In this document: positions 33,906 through 43,214 of the stretch, in pieces
How positions within the stretch are numbered: position 1 is the stretch's first letter
Layout: every line of letters begins with the position of its first letter
Assembly (NCBI GenBank): GCA_026129335.1
Contig: JAHCIH010000004.1
Span: 1 to 64,000 of the forward strand
Direction: 5' to 3'
Length of the DNA: 64,000 nt
From: Anaerolineales bacterium
GTDB lineage: Bacteria; Chloroflexota; Anaerolineae; Anaerolineales; UBA11579
Translations under genes and position numbers: made by a program
The notes under the pieces: generated by a model
The model's input: the letters and a program-made list of their open reading frames with translations, nothing else
Database searches by the model: none
Told to the model about the DNA's origin: nothing

Positions 33906-34589
33906 ATGGCAAAGATTTCTATAATCGTCGTGGACGATCACCCAATTTTCCGCCAGGGCGTTGTGGACGCGCTTTCTCTGGAGAAAGACTTCAAGGTCCT
34001 CGGCCAGGCGGCCAGCGGCAGCGAAGCGCTCGCAATGGTCGCTGAGTTGAACCCGGCAGTGGCGATTGTGGATGTCAACCTGCCGGACTTCAACGGCCAG
34101 CAACTCACCCGCCGCCTGCGCGAAACCAAGGCGGAGACGCGCGTGGTGTTGCTAACCGCCTACGACGACAGCTCGCAGGAGTTGAACTCCATCGCCGCAG
34201 GCGCTTCTGCCTACTGCGCCAAGGATGTCGACCCGCAGAAGCTGGTCGAGGTGGTGCGCACGGTGGCAGGCGGCGGCTACGTGGTCGCCGAGCAGGTGCT
34301 GGACCAGGACGCGCTGGAGCGCTGGCAGGCCGAGCGGGCCAACCCGCTGCTGCACCGCGAGCCCGGCGCATCCATCGAGCCGCTCTCCGGCCGCGAGATG
34401 GAAGTGCTGGCCTGCATCACCCGCGGGCTGAGCAACAAAGAGATCGCCTTGGCACTCGCCATCAGCCACCAGACGGTGAAGAACCACGTCACCTCGGTGC
34501 TGCGCAAGTTAAGCGTAGAAGATCGCACCCAGGCAGCCGTGTATGCGCTGCGCCAGGGGTGGGTGCAAGTGGAAAAGCCGGCTCCGTAA
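33906..34589 (+). CDS. NarL/LuxR-family response regulator
   Basis: A 227-residue regulator. The receiver domain (residues 1-120) has the acidic pair D10/D11, phosphorylation site D56 in VAIVDVNLPD, T84 and K106. The C-terminal LuxR-type HTH has LSGREMEVLACITRGLSNKE and HQTVKNHVTSVLRKLSV. It is followed 23 nt later by its probable partner kinase and lies directly before the Tad pilus genes, so pilus control is plausible. A GAGGG site precedes the ATG. Confidence 0.92.
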   Translation: MAKISIIVVDDHPIFRQGVVDALSLEKDFKVLGQAASGSEALAMVAELNPAVAIVDVNLPDFNGQQLTRRLRETKAETRVVLLTAYDDSSQELNSIAAGASAYCAKDVDPQKLVEVVRTVAGGGYVVAEQVLDQDALERWQAERANPLLHREPGASIEPLSGREMEVLACITRGLSNKEIALALAISHQTVKNHVTSVLRKLSVEDRTQAAVYALRQGWVQVEKPAP

Positions 34590-34612
34590 GATTGCCGGCT
34601 TAGGAGACAAGC

Positions 34613-35677
34613 TTGTCCGCCGACCAAACCATTGAAGACGGCCCGCTGACCCCGCAGGCGGTGCTGGAAGAGCTCGAACAAGAACGCCAACAGACCGAAC
34701 GCGAGCTGCGCGAGATCGACCTGCTGTTGGACCAGAGCAAGAGCGAGGTGGACAAGCTCACCCAGCGCAACGCCACGATCAACGCGCATTTGCAGCAGAT
34801 CGAATCACAGATCGACGAACTGCCCGCCGCGGATATCCGCGTGGCCTACGAAGCGGCCTTGGAGGCGCAGCAGCGCCTGGTGGTGATGCGCGGCCAGATG
34901 GAGAAATTGGCCAGCGATCGCGCCCACCTGGAGCACCAGCTGCAGATCTACAAGAAGGTGCTCGAGGCCGGCCAGGAGACCGCCGCCCCGGCGGGCGACG
35001 GCCGCAGCCAGCAGAGCTCCATCGAGGTGATGACCCAGGCCCAGGAGTCCGAGCGCCAGCGCCTCTCGCGCCAGATGCACGATGGGCCGGCCCAGGCGCT
35101 TTCCAATTTCATCCTGCAGGCCGAGATCGCCCTGCGGCTGTTCGATGTCGACCAGGAGCAGGCCCGCCATGAGTTGAACAATCTCAAAGACTCTGCTGCC
35201 GGCACATTCCAAAAAGTGCGTGACTTCATCTTCGACTTGCGGCCGATGATGCTGGACGATTTGGGCCTGGTGCCCACCATCAGGCGCTATGTCAGCCACC
35301 TTGCTGAGAAGACCGGCACCGAGATGAACGTCAGTGTCACCGGTTCCGAGCGGCGCCTGGAACCCTATGTGGAAGTGATCATCTTCCGCGTTGTGCAGGA
35401 GCTGCTCACCAACCCCGCGCTGCACAACCAGGCCACCAGCGTCAAAGTGCAGCTGGACATCGCCGAACGCCAGGTGCGCGCCAGCGTGGAAGACAACGGC
35501 CGCGGCTTCGATCCGGGCAGCCTGCCGGATGAAGCCGAGCTGACCATCAAGGCATTGCGCGAGCGCATGGAAATGCTCGGCGGCACGTTCGAGTTGGACA
35601 GCGCGCCGGGCAGCGGCACTCGCTTCCAAATGGTCATCCCGGTCGAACCGGTTTCGTCCGCGCTGAGTGGTGATTAA
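34613..35677 (+). CDS. Cytoplasmic DegS-like sensor histidine kinase
   Basis: A 354-residue kinase with no membrane segment. Residues ~15-125 are a coiled coil rich in Glu and Gln, residues ~140-210 are a HisKA_3 dimerisation domain with the phospho-His in ERQRLSRQMHDGPAQ (His156), and the C-terminal ATPase domain has VVQELLTNPALHNQATS and VEDNGRGFDPGS. The domain order matches DegS, which pairs with a NarL-type regulator, as here. It must sense an internal signal or a partner protein. The TTG start has an AGGAG site. Confidence 0.92.
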   Translation: MSADQTIEDGPLTPQAVLEELEQERQQTERELREIDLLLDQSKSEVDKLTQRNATINAHLQQIESQIDELPAADIRVAYEAALEAQQRLVVMRGQMEKLASDRAHLEHQLQIYKKVLEAGQETAAPAGDGRSQQSSIEVMTQAQESERQRLSRQMHDGPAQALSNFILQAEIALRLFDVDQEQARHELNNLKDSAAGTFQKVRDFIFDLRPMMLDDLGLVPTIRRYVSHLAEKTGTEMNVSVTGSERRLEPYVEVIIFRVVQELLTNPALHNQATSVKVQLDIAERQVRASVEDNGRGFDPGSLPDEAELTIKALRERMEMLGGTFELDSAPGSGTRFQMVIPVEPVSSALSGD

Positions 35678-35742
35678 AATTTATTAATTACCTTAAAAAA
35701 TTCATAGTACTAATCTCTCATTAAGTTAAGCCCCCGTTTTTA

Positions 35743-35770
35743 TTGCATCGCAAAACAAATTCTCTATAAT
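35743..35770 (+). promoter_or_regulatory. Probable promoter of the flp pilin gene
   Basis: TTGCAT (35743-35748) and TATAAT (35765-35770) are 16 bp apart in an AT-rich 146-bp gap. A small hairpin CCACGG/CCGTGG follows in the leader before the AAAGGAG site. Confidence 0.65.
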
Positions 35771-35823
35771 ATTCAGCACATCCACGGAGAACCGTGGGGA
35801 GCTCAGTGAAAGGAGAAATCGCC

Positions 35824-35988
35824 ATGTATATGTTCAAGTCGGATGAGAAGGGCCAGGGTATGGTCGAGTACGTTTTGATCATCGTGCTGGTGGCCGTTGT
35901 CGGCCTGGTCGTTTGGGGTCTGCTGGGCGACGAGATCCGCACCACCCTGAACACCATCATCGACACTATGTCGAACGCTACCAACTAA
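35824..35988 (+). CDS. flp: Flp/Fap-type pilin
   Basis: A 54-residue type IVb prepilin. The short basic leader MYMFKSDEKG is followed by QGMVEYVLIIVLVAVVG; the processing site before the hydrophobic helix and the Glu-Tyr pair are the Flp hallmarks. After cleavage it would polymerise into the Tad pilus fibre. It precedes the assembly genes, separated by a strong hairpin that could keep pilin mRNA more abundant than the rest. No prepilin peptidase gene is in this window. Confidence 0.9.
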   Translation: MYMFKSDEKGQGMVEYVLIIVLVAVVGLVVWGLLGDEIRTTLNTIIDTMSNATN

Positions 35989-36007
35989 TTTTTTTGAAGC
36001 GCACGAT

Positions 36008-36034
36008 CGCAGCCCTGGTTCTGCCAGGGCTGCG
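36008..36034 (+). other. Strong hairpin between flp and cpaB
   Basis: A perfect 11-bp stem (36008-36018 with 36024-36034, 5-nt loop) lies 20 nt after the pilin stop. There is no T-run after it, so it is more likely an mRNA-stabilising or processing structure than a true terminator. The remaining ~140 nt to cpaB show nothing else definite. Confidence 0.6.
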
Positions 36035-36174
36035 TAGCTTAAATCAGGGAAGCGAAATTTTCCTGCAGGCGACGACGATTTCATGTAGACTGGATAGCGT
36101 TCGATTGGAAGCAGGCGGCCCAGCCGCCCGGTCAAAACGGGAGCAGCATTGCGGCCCGGAGGTAGAGGACGAAA

Positions 36175-37251
36175 ATGCGATTAGGAAGAGTACTCATCAT
36201 TGTTTCCATTATTCTTATCCTGGCGTTGCTGGCCCTCTACGCGTTCCTGAACCTGGGCCTGACCGGCAATGGCCAGCAGGCCGAGATCCAGACCACCGAT
36301 ATCGTCATCGTGGTGCAGCCCATTGGGCGCGGCAGTGAGATCACCGCAGAGGCCCTGGGCTATCTGGCCTATCCCACCCAGCACACCAGCGCCAACATGC
36401 TCACCGACATCAACCAGGCGGTGGGCCGCCTGGCCCGCTATGATCTGGAGCCGGACCAGCCGCTGCTGGTCAACATGGTGGTGAACACGGTTGAGGAAGT
36501 CGCCACTGGCGGCTCGGACACCTCGCTGGCGATCCCCTCCGGCATGGTGGCTTTTCCCATCCCCATCGATCGCTTCTCCAGCCTGGCTTATGGGCTGCAG
36601 GCCGGCGACCACGTGAACGTCATCGTTACCTTGCTGCTCACCGAGCTTGATCCCAACACCCAGACCCGCCTGCCCAACCACGCCGCGCTGCTGCTACCGC
36701 CTGGTGAAAGTGTGGTGGTGGCTGGCGAAGGCACCGAATCCCAAAGCGTGCAAACAGTGCCTGAAACGCTCAGCGCCCAAGTGGTTCCCGGGCAGATCCC
36801 GGTGCCGTATGGCCAGCTGATCATGGACGAAGTCTCCGGGCAGCCATTCTATGTCGTGCCGTCCGAAAATCAGCGCCCTCGGTTGGTCAGCCAGACCCTG
36901 TTGCAGAATATCGTCATCTTGCACGTGGGCGATTTCGCTCCCCAACAGGTGGCTGACCCGTCTGGCGAGGGGCAGACTGTAATCTTTACCCCGCCCGACC
37001 TGCTCACCCTGATCGTCACCCCGCAGGACGCAGTGACGCTGAACTACTTGCTCTTTGCCGGTGGCGAACTGACCCTGGCGCTGCGCTCTTCCACGGACGA
37101 CAGCACTGCCTCCACCGAGGCGGTCACGCTGGAGTATCTGCTCAGCAGCTACAACATCCCCGTGCCGAGCAAGCTGCCCTTTGGCCTGGAGCCGCGCATC
37201 GAGTCGCTCATTCCGCCGACCCAACAAAACCAGCAGCCGCCCGCGCCTTAA
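36175..37251 (+). CDS. cpaB: Flp pilus assembly protein CpaB (SAF domain)
   Basis: A 358-residue protein with an N-terminal membrane anchor (residues 5-27), a SAF domain (VVQPIGRGSEITAEALGYLAY and later PLLVNMV) and an RcpC-like region (MVAFPIPIDRFSSLAYGLQAGDHVNVI). In diderms CpaB/RcpC works with the secretin CpaC; no secretin gene is present here. A GGAGG and AGAGGA precede the ATG. The gene is followed by tadZ after 18 nt. Confidence 0.9.
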   Translation: MRLGRVLIIVSIILILALLALYAFLNLGLTGNGQQAEIQTTDIVIVVQPIGRGSEITAEALGYLAYPTQHTSANMLTDINQAVGRLARYDLEPDQPLLVNMVVNTVEEVATGGSDTSLAIPSGMVAFPIPIDRFSSLAYGLQAGDHVNVIVTLLLTELDPNTQTRLPNHAALLLPPGESVVVAGEGTESQSVQTVPETLSAQVVPGQIPVPYGQLIMDEVSGQPFYVVPSENQRPRLVSQTLLQNIVILHVGDFAPQQVADPSGEGQTVIFTPPDLLTLIVTPQDAVTLNYLLFAGGELTLALRSSTDDSTASTEAVTLEYLLSSYNIPVPSKLPFGLEPRIESLIPPTQQNQQPPAP

Positions 37252-37269
37252 GCTGGGTACTATTGAGGC

Positions 37270-38502
37270 ATGGCCACTGAAGACAAGATCCGCGTCCTGA
37301 TTGTGGATGATGTCGCCGAGACGCGCGAGAACATCCGCAAGCTGCTGCAGTTCGACGCCAATATAGAAGTGGTCGGCGCCTCGCGCACTGGCGCTGAAGG
37401 GCTGGAGCTTTCCATCGAGACGCAGCCCGATGTGGTGTTGATGGATATCAACATGCCGGACATGGACGGCATCAGCGCCACCGAAGCCATCCGCAAGAAA
37501 GTGCCTTTCACGCAGATCGTCATCCTCTCCGTGCAGGGCGACTCGAATTACATGCGCCGGGCCATGCTGGCCGGGGCGCGCGACTTTCTCACCAAGCCGA
37601 TCGATATCGACGAACTGACCGCCGCCATCCACCGCGCCGGCCGCGTAGCCCGCACCGAGAAAGAGAAGCTCTCCGGTGTGGGCCTCGGCGAAGTGGGCGG
37701 CGGGGCTGCCGGTGGCGGCCAACTCATCCCCGGTGACCAGGGTTACGTGATCACCGTGTTTGGGCCCAAAGGCGGCATCGGCAAGACCACCATCGCAGCC
37801 AACCTGGCCGTGGCCCTGCGCCAGCAGGGCGGGGCGGTGGCCGCGGTGGACGGCAATCTGCAGTTCGGTGATCTTTCCTTCTTCTTTAATGAACAAGGCC
37901 GCACCAACATCACCGATCTCACTCCGCGGGCCGACGAACTGGACCGCGAAGTGGTCGGCGAAGTGATGATCAAGAACGAAGCCTCCGGTGTGCATATCCT
38001 CCCCGCGCCCATGCGCCCCGAATACGCCGACACAGTGGCCGGTTCCGAGCTGGGCGCCGTGCTGCGCTTCCTCAGCCGCATGTACCCCCGCGTGGTGGTG
38101 GACAGCAGCGCGCTGCTCAACGAGCTCACCCTGGCTGCGTTGGACGCCAGCGACCTGTTGGTGCTCGTCTTCACCCAGGATATTCCCTCGATCAAAAACG
38201 CACGCTTATTCCTGGGCCTCACCGAAGACCTGGGCATCCCCAGCGAACAGATCCTCCTGGTGATGAACAGCTACGACAAGCGCCGCAGCATCACCCCCGA
38301 ACGCGTGCGCGACAACTTCAAGAAGGAAGTGGACGTGGTCATCCCGCTGGACGAGAAGCTGGTGGTGCCCGCCATGGACCGCGGCGAGCCCTTCCTGCTG
38401 CGCGGCGCGAACACGCCCACCGGGCGGGCCATCAATGAGCTGGCCGAGAAAGTGAATGTCAAGCTCAAGGCCATGGTCCACTCCGGGGTTGAGACCGCCT
38501 AG
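37270..38502 (+). CDS. tadZ: TadZ/CpaE-type pilus localisation ATPase with receiver domain
   Basis: A 410-residue protein with two domains. Residues 1-125 form a receiver domain with an intact acidic pair (D13, D14) and phospho-acceptor Asp59 in VVLMDINMPDMDG. After a Gly-rich linker comes a MinD/ParA-like ATPase with the deviant Walker A KGGIGKT (167-173). It should position the pilus machine. Many TadZ proteins have degenerate receiver domains; this one keeps its key residues, so it may be phosphorylated, perhaps by the kinase upstream. Confidence 0.9.
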   Translation: MATEDKIRVLIVDDVAETRENIRKLLQFDANIEVVGASRTGAEGLELSIETQPDVVLMDINMPDMDGISATEAIRKKVPFTQIVILSVQGDSNYMRRAMLAGARDFLTKPIDIDELTAAIHRAGRVARTEKEKLSGVGLGEVGGGAAGGGQLIPGDQGYVITVFGPKGGIGKTTIAANLAVALRQQGGAVAAVDGNLQFGDLSFFFNEQGRTNITDLTPRADELDREVVGEVMIKNEASGVHILPAPMRPEYADTVAGSELGAVLRFLSRMYPRVVVDSSALLNELTLAALDASDLLVLVFTQDIPSIKNARLFLGLTEDLGIPSEQILLVMNSYDKRRSITPERVRDNFKKEVDVVIPLDEKLVVPAMDRGEPFLLRGANTPTGRAINELAEKVNVKLKAMVHSGVETA

Positions 38503-38522
38503 GCTAGTAAAGGAAAGACGCC

Positions 38523-39947
38523 ATGTCTCTGATGCGAAGGCTGGAACGCGACCAAAGCGACGAAGCCAAAAAACCCTCGACGGACAAGCTAGAAAACGGC
38601 AGCGAAGCTCCCGGCGGCACTTCGCGTCTCTCCACCCTGCGTTCGCGGCGCACAGAAGGGCAAACCCCCACCGGGCGCACTTCGTACAAAGACTTGAAGA
38701 CGCGGGTGCAGACCCGCTTGCTGAATGAGGTGGACACCACCATGGACGTCAGCAAGCTGGACGAAGTGCGCCGCACCATTCAAGAGCTCTTCGAGAAAAT
38801 CCTTGTCGAAGAGAACATCGTCCTCACCCGGCCCGAGCGCCAGCGCCTGCTGGAGCAGATCACCGATGAGATTTTGGGCTACGGCCCGCTGCAGCCCCTC
38901 TTGGCCGACTCTAGCGTGTCGGAAATCATGGTCAATGGCTACGATAGCGTATACGTGGAGCGCAGCGGCCGGCTGTATCGCACGCCGCTGAAGTTCGAGA
39001 GCAACGAGCACGTCATGCGCATCATCGACCGCATCGTGGCTCCGCTCGGCCGCCGCGTGGACGAGTCCAGCCCCTATGTGGACGCCCGCCTGCCGGATGG
39101 CTCGCGCGTCAATGCGGTCATCCCGCCCATTTCGCTGGTCGGGCCGGTGCTCACTATCCGTATGTTCTCCAAAGACCCGATCACCATCGACCAGTTGATC
39201 GGGTTCGGCTCGGTCACGCAGGAAGCCGTGTCTTTCCTGCAGGCTGCCGTGCATGCCAACCTGAACGTGGTGATTTCCGGCGGTACTGGCTCCGGTAAGA
39301 CCACGCTGCTCAATGTGCTCTCCACCTTTATCCCGGCCGACCAGCGCATAGTCACCATCGAGAACGCCGCAGAACTCCAACTGCGCCAGGACCACGTGGT
39401 CACCCTGGAGACCCGCCCGCCCAACATTGAGGGCAGTGGGGCGATCACCGCCCAGCAGTTGGTGGTGAATGCGCTGCGTATGCGCCCCGACCGCATCATC
39501 GTGGGCGAGATTCGCGCCGGCGAGGCGCTGGACATGCTCCAGGCGATGAACACCGGCCATGAAGGCTCCATGACCACGGCGCACGCCAATAGCCCGCGCG
39601 ATGTGCTCTCCCGCATCGAAACCATGACCCTGATGGCCGGCTACGAGCTGCCCATCCGCGCCATCCGCGAGCAGATCGCCTCGGCCATTGACCTCATCGT
39701 GCACGTCGACCGCATGCGCGACGGCACCCGCAAGGTGACCCACATCACCGAAGTGGTTGGCATGGAGGGCGATGTGATCACCCTGACCGACCTGTTCATG
39801 TTCGAGCAGACCGGCTTTGAAGAAGGCAAAATCGTAGGGGGGATGCTGCCCACCGGCTTGCGCCCCTCGTTCATCGACCGCTTTGAAGCTGCGGGCATCC
39901 ACCTGCCGGCCAACATATTTGGCGCCGGCCAACGCCAGCGCTATTGA
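38523..39947 (+). CDS. tadA: Tad pilus secretion ATPase (TadA/CpaF)
   Basis: A 474-residue hexameric ATPase that powers pilus extension (and probably retraction). The N-terminal ~60 residues are polar and poorly conserved. The core has LLADSSVSEIMVNGYDSVYV, the Walker A GGTGSGKTT (253-261), RMRPDRIIVGEIRAGEALDM and the His motif TGHEGSMTTAHANSP. It acts at the cytoplasmic face with TadB and TadC, encoded directly downstream. An AAAGGAA site precedes the ATG. Confidence 0.95.
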   Translation: MSLMRRLERDQSDEAKKPSTDKLENGSEAPGGTSRLSTLRSRRTEGQTPTGRTSYKDLKTRVQTRLLNEVDTTMDVSKLDEVRRTIQELFEKILVEENIVLTRPERQRLLEQITDEILGYGPLQPLLADSSVSEIMVNGYDSVYVERSGRLYRTPLKFESNEHVMRIIDRIVAPLGRRVDESSPYVDARLPDGSRVNAVIPPISLVGPVLTIRMFSKDPITIDQLIGFGSVTQEAVSFLQAAVHANLNVVISGGTGSGKTTLLNVLSTFIPADQRIVTIENAAELQLRQDHVVTLETRPPNIEGSGAITAQQLVVNALRMRPDRIIVGEIRAGEALDMLQAMNTGHEGSMTTAHANSPRDVLSRIETMTLMAGYELPIRAIREQIASAIDLIVHVDRMRDGTRKVTHITEVVGMEGDVITLTDLFMFEQTGFEEGKIVGGMLPTGLRPSFIDRFEAAGIHLPANIFGAGQRQRY

Positions 39948-39953
39948 TCTAGC

Positions 39954-40919
39954 ATGCCTCCACTGTTTTGGGTCGGAATTGGTCTCGCGCTGCTGATGCT
40001 GCTGATCGGCTCAGTAGTGGCCGTGCGCGGCGAAAAGTCGCTCGTGGACCAGCGCCTGGAGCAATACCTGGACGAAGTGCGCCAGGATGCCAAGGAAGAC
40101 GGCTCCAAGCGGGCCAAAGATGGCGTGCTGACCACCTGGATCACCAAACGAGTAGAACCCACCGGCTTTGGTGAAAACATCGCCCGCGAACTTGCCCGGG
40201 CGGACATCAAGCTCAAGATTGGTGAGTACATCGCCCTGATCATCATCGCCAGCGGCCTGGCCGGCCTGCTGGCTTATTCGTTCGGCGGCGGTTCGTTGCT
40301 CTTCGGCCTGATCGGCGTTATTCTCGGCTCCACGCTGCCGCGCTTTTTCGTGCGCTACCAGCAGCAGCAGCGCCTGCGCAGGTTCGACGAGCAGCTGCCG
40401 GATATGCTCAACCTGATGGTCAACGGCCTGCGCACCGGCTTTTCGGCGCTGCAGGCCATGGAGGCGGTCAGCCAGGAGATGCCCTCGCCGATCAGCGACG
40501 AATTCCGCCGCGTGGTGCAGGAAATGCAGCTGGGTGTGCCCATGGAAGGCGCTTTGGAGAACCTACAGCGCCGCATCACCAGCAACGACCTCGACTTGGC
40601 CATCACCGCCATCAACATCCAGCGCGAAGTGGGTGGCAACCTGGCCGAAATCCTCGATACGATTTCGTACACCATTCGTGAGCGCGTGCGCATGCAGGGC
40701 GAGATCCGCGCCACGGTCGCCCAGGTGGCCTTCTCCGGCCGCTTCCTCGCCGTGCTGCCCATCTTCATTTCGCTCCTCTTGTGGGCCGTGAACCGTGATT
40801 ACATGCTCCAATTCTTTGAAGAGCCGATCATCTGCGGCGCTTCCATGTTGATCGCTTCGGCGATCATGCTGGTGCTCGGCTATCTGGCCCTGACCAAACT
40901 GGCTGATGTGGAGATCTAA
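39954..40919 (+). CDS. tadB: Tad platform protein TadB (type II secretion F family)
   Basis: A 321-residue inner-membrane platform protein: helix at residues ~5-22, a basic cytoplasmic part, paired helices around residues 90-125, then the F-domain with RFDEQLPDMLNLMVNGLRTG and FRRVVQEMQLGVPMEGAL, and two C-terminal helices. It lies 6 nt after tadA and 3 nt before tadC, in one operon. Confidence 0.93.
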   Translation: MPPLFWVGIGLALLMLLIGSVVAVRGEKSLVDQRLEQYLDEVRQDAKEDGSKRAKDGVLTTWITKRVEPTGFGENIARELARADIKLKIGEYIALIIIASGLAGLLAYSFGGGSLLFGLIGVILGSTLPRFFVRYQQQQRLRRFDEQLPDMLNLMVNGLRTGFSALQAMEAVSQEMPSPISDEFRRVVQEMQLGVPMEGALENLQRRITSNDLDLAITAINIQREVGGNLAEILDTISYTIRERVRMQGEIRATVAQVAFSGRFLAVLPIFISLLLWAVNRDYMLQFFEEPIICGASMLIASAIMLVLGYLALTKLADVEI

Positions 40920-40922
40920 CCC

Positions 40923-41855
40923 ATGACCTGGCTCGGACTGCTGATCGTCTTGCTGATCGTTGGCGGCGCTGCCGCCTTGGTCTTCGTGGGCCTGCGCGAG
41001 CGGCAGAACTCCGATCCGCTGGCCTCCCGCCTGGCGGAATACGCCGCCCGCGGAGAGGTCGCCTCGCTGGAAGAGATCGAGCTTTCGCAGCCCTTCATGG
41101 AGCGCGTGGTTTACCCGGCGGCCAGGCGTTTTGGCGAAATTGCCCAGCGCTTCACACCCGCCCAGGCGATCATCGAGACTCGCCGCCGGCTGGAGATGGC
41201 CGGCGCGCCACGTTGGTTGGAGCCGACCGTCTTCCTGGCTTCCCGCTTCGTCTTCGGTTTGGGCCTGGGCGGCCTGATGTTCCTGGTCTATTCGATCTCG
41301 GGGGACTTTTCGCTGACTTCGGTGCTGGTGATCCTCGCCACCACCGTGGTCGGCTTTTTCATCCCCAACCTGCTGCTGGATAGCCGGCTCACCCGCCGCA
41401 AACGGGCTGTGCTCAATTCCATGCCCGATGCGCTCGACCTGCTGACCATTTCGGTGGAAGCCGGCCTGGGCTTCGACGCGGCGCTGAAGAAAGTCACCGA
41501 GAAGTGGGACAACGACCTCTCGCACGCGTTTGCCCGCGCCCTGCAGGAGATCCAGCTGGGCAAGCTGCGCCGCGAGGCGCTGCGCGATATGGCCTCCCGG
41601 TTGAACCTCCCCGAGATGGACAGCTTTGTGGCCGCGGTGATCCAGAGCGAGCAGTTGGGCGTGAGCATGTCACGCGTGCTTCGCGTGCAGTCGGATTCGA
41701 TGCGCATCAAGCGCCGCCAACGCGCCGAAGAGCGCGCCCAGCAAGCCCCGGTCAAGATGCTGCTGCCCATGGTTACCCTGATTTTGCCCACCATCTTTAT
41801 TCTGCTAATGGGTCCCGCCGTGCTGCAGGTGATGCGCTCCGGCATCGGCTTCTAA
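40923..41855 (+). CDS. tadC: Tad platform protein TadC (type II secretion F family)
   Basis: A 310-residue relative of TadB and its platform partner. The F-domain reads AVLNSMPDALDLLTISVEAG, LQEIQLGKLRREALRDMASR and MSRVLRVQSDSMRIKRRQRA, with an N-terminal helix and three further helices. It is the last pilus gene of the cluster; minor pseudopilins (TadE/F) and the prepilin peptidase are not seen in the window. Confidence 0.93.
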   Translation: MTWLGLLIVLLIVGGAAALVFVGLRERQNSDPLASRLAEYAARGEVASLEEIELSQPFMERVVYPAARRFGEIAQRFTPAQAIIETRRRLEMAGAPRWLEPTVFLASRFVFGLGLGGLMFLVYSISGDFSLTSVLVILATTVVGFFIPNLLLDSRLTRRKRAVLNSMPDALDLLTISVEAGLGFDAALKKVTEKWDNDLSHAFARALQEIQLGKLRREALRDMASRLNLPEMDSFVAAVIQSEQLGVSMSRVLRVQSDSMRIKRRQRAEERAQQAPVKMLLPMVTLILPTIFILLMGPAVLQVMRSGIGF

Positions 41856-41890
41856 ATTCTTCTCCACTCCAACTACAATACACGGGGAGC

Positions 41891-42604
41891 ATGCGCGCCG
41901 TTCACACTCTCCTGGACTGGCTCTTTCCGCCGCGCTGCGCGGGCTGCGGCGCGCTGGGCGCTCCCTGGTGCGCGGCCTGCGATGGCCGCGCCCGGCGGCT
42001 GGTTGAGCCGCTGTGCGCCTGCTGCGGCCTGCCGCTGGCCGCCGGGGCGCAGTGCGCTGCCTGCAAGGCGAACCATTATCGCTTCGACGCGGCGCGCTCC
42101 TGGGCGGTGTACGATGGCGAGCTGCGCCAGGCGCTGCTCTCGTTGAAACGCCGGCGCAACCCTGGCCTGGCGGATGCCTTGGCCGGCAAACTTGCCGGGC
42201 TGCTGGAAGAACAGGGCTGGCAGGTCGATTTGGTGGCGACGGTGCCGTTGGATCGAGCCCGTTTGGCCCGGCGCGGTTTCAATCAGGCTGCCTTGCTGGC
42301 CGAGTCGCTGGCTGCCGCCGCCGGGCTGCGCTTCACGCCAGGCGCCCTGGTACAGCCCCAGGCCGCCCGCCCGCAGCACGAGCTCAGCGCCGCGCAGCGC
42401 TGGCGCAACCTGCAAGGGTCATTTGTCGCTGACCGTCGGGAGGTGTTGGGGACACGCGTGCTCCTGGTGGATGATATTATGACCACAGGAGCTACGCTGG
42501 ATGCCGCCGCAACGGCATTGCAAGAGGCGGGCGCCCACACAGTCCACGCACTGACTGTAGCTCGTTCGCTCTTCGATGGCCGCCGGGCGGATTTGGTAAG
42601 ATAG
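41891..42604 (+). CDS. comFC: ComFC-like phosphoribosyltransferase-fold protein
   Basis: A 237-residue ComF protein, tied to DNA uptake in competent bacteria but also found in non-competent ones. The N-terminal zinc ribbon has C-x2-C pairs (RCAGCG, CAAC, CACCG, CAACK), and the C-terminal phosphoribosyltransferase domain has VPLDRARLARRGFNQA and VLLVDDIMTTGATLD. The ATG is placed just before the zinc ribbon; a TACAAT box ends 11 nt upstream. No other competence gene is nearby. Confidence 0.88.
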   Translation: MRAVHTLLDWLFPPRCAGCGALGAPWCAACDGRARRLVEPLCACCGLPLAAGAQCAACKANHYRFDAARSWAVYDGELRQALLSLKRRRNPGLADALAGKLAGLLEEQGWQVDLVATVPLDRARLARRGFNQAALLAESLAAAAGLRFTPGALVQPQAARPQHELSAAQRWRNLQGSFVADRREVLGTRVLLVDDIMTTGATLDAAATALQEAGAHTVHALTVARSLFDGRRADLVR

Positions 42605-42629
42605 TTCCATTCTCGCAAGGAGGCTGACA

Positions 42630-43193
42630 ATGGCAGCGACCGTAGAGATCTCCGGCCGGGACCTGAAGGTCGACAAGACCCTGGAAGATTACGTAAGCAA
42701 GCGCGCCAAAAAGCTGGACCGCTACCTGCCCGCGGTGGAAGAGGTCAAGGTGGACCTCGCACATCATAAATCCGCCAAAGCGGCGCAAGACCGCTACAAG
42801 GCCCAGATCACCTTGCGCGGCACCACTTTCGTGCTGCGCGCCGAGGAGCGGGCTGAGCAGATCAACACCGCCTTCGATACCGCGCTGGAGAAAATCCAGC
42901 GCCAGATGGAGCGCTACAAAGGCAAGCATTTCAGCAGCAAAGGCAACCAGGCCGTGCCCACCGACCAGGAACTGGCCGAGTTGGACGCCGAGGAAGACGA
43001 GGGGCTGGAAGAGATCGCCCGCCGCAAGCGCTTCCTGTTGCACCCCATGACCCCCGCCGAAGCGCTGGAGCAGATGCGCCTGCTGGGCCACGACAGTTTC
43101 TTCGTCTTTTACAATATGGAGGCCAATGGCGTCAGCGTGCTCTACCAGCGCGGCGACGGCCGCTATGGCTTGATTGATACCGAGATCGCCTGA
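42630..43193 (+). CDS. hpf: Ribosome hibernation promoting factor, long form
   Basis: A 187-residue long-form HPF. The N-terminal domain (VEISGRDLKVDKTLEDYVSK) binds the 30S decoding centre, and the C-terminal domain (RRKRFLLHPMTPAEALEQMR, GHDSFFVFYNMEANGVSVLY) dimerises ribosomes into inactive 100S particles. A strong AAGGAGG site precedes the ATG. With rsfS it is the second ribosome-dormancy gene in the window. Confidence 0.94.
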   Translation: MAATVEISGRDLKVDKTLEDYVSKRAKKLDRYLPAVEEVKVDLAHHKSAKAAQDRYKAQITLRGTTFVLRAEERAEQINTAFDTALEKIQRQMERYKGKHFSSKGNQAVPTDQELAELDAEEDEGLEEIARRKRFLLHPMTPAEALEQMRLLGHDSFFVFYNMEANGVSVLYQRGDGRYGLIDTEIA

Positions 43194-43214
43194 AGCCTCG
43201 GTTGAAAGGAACAC

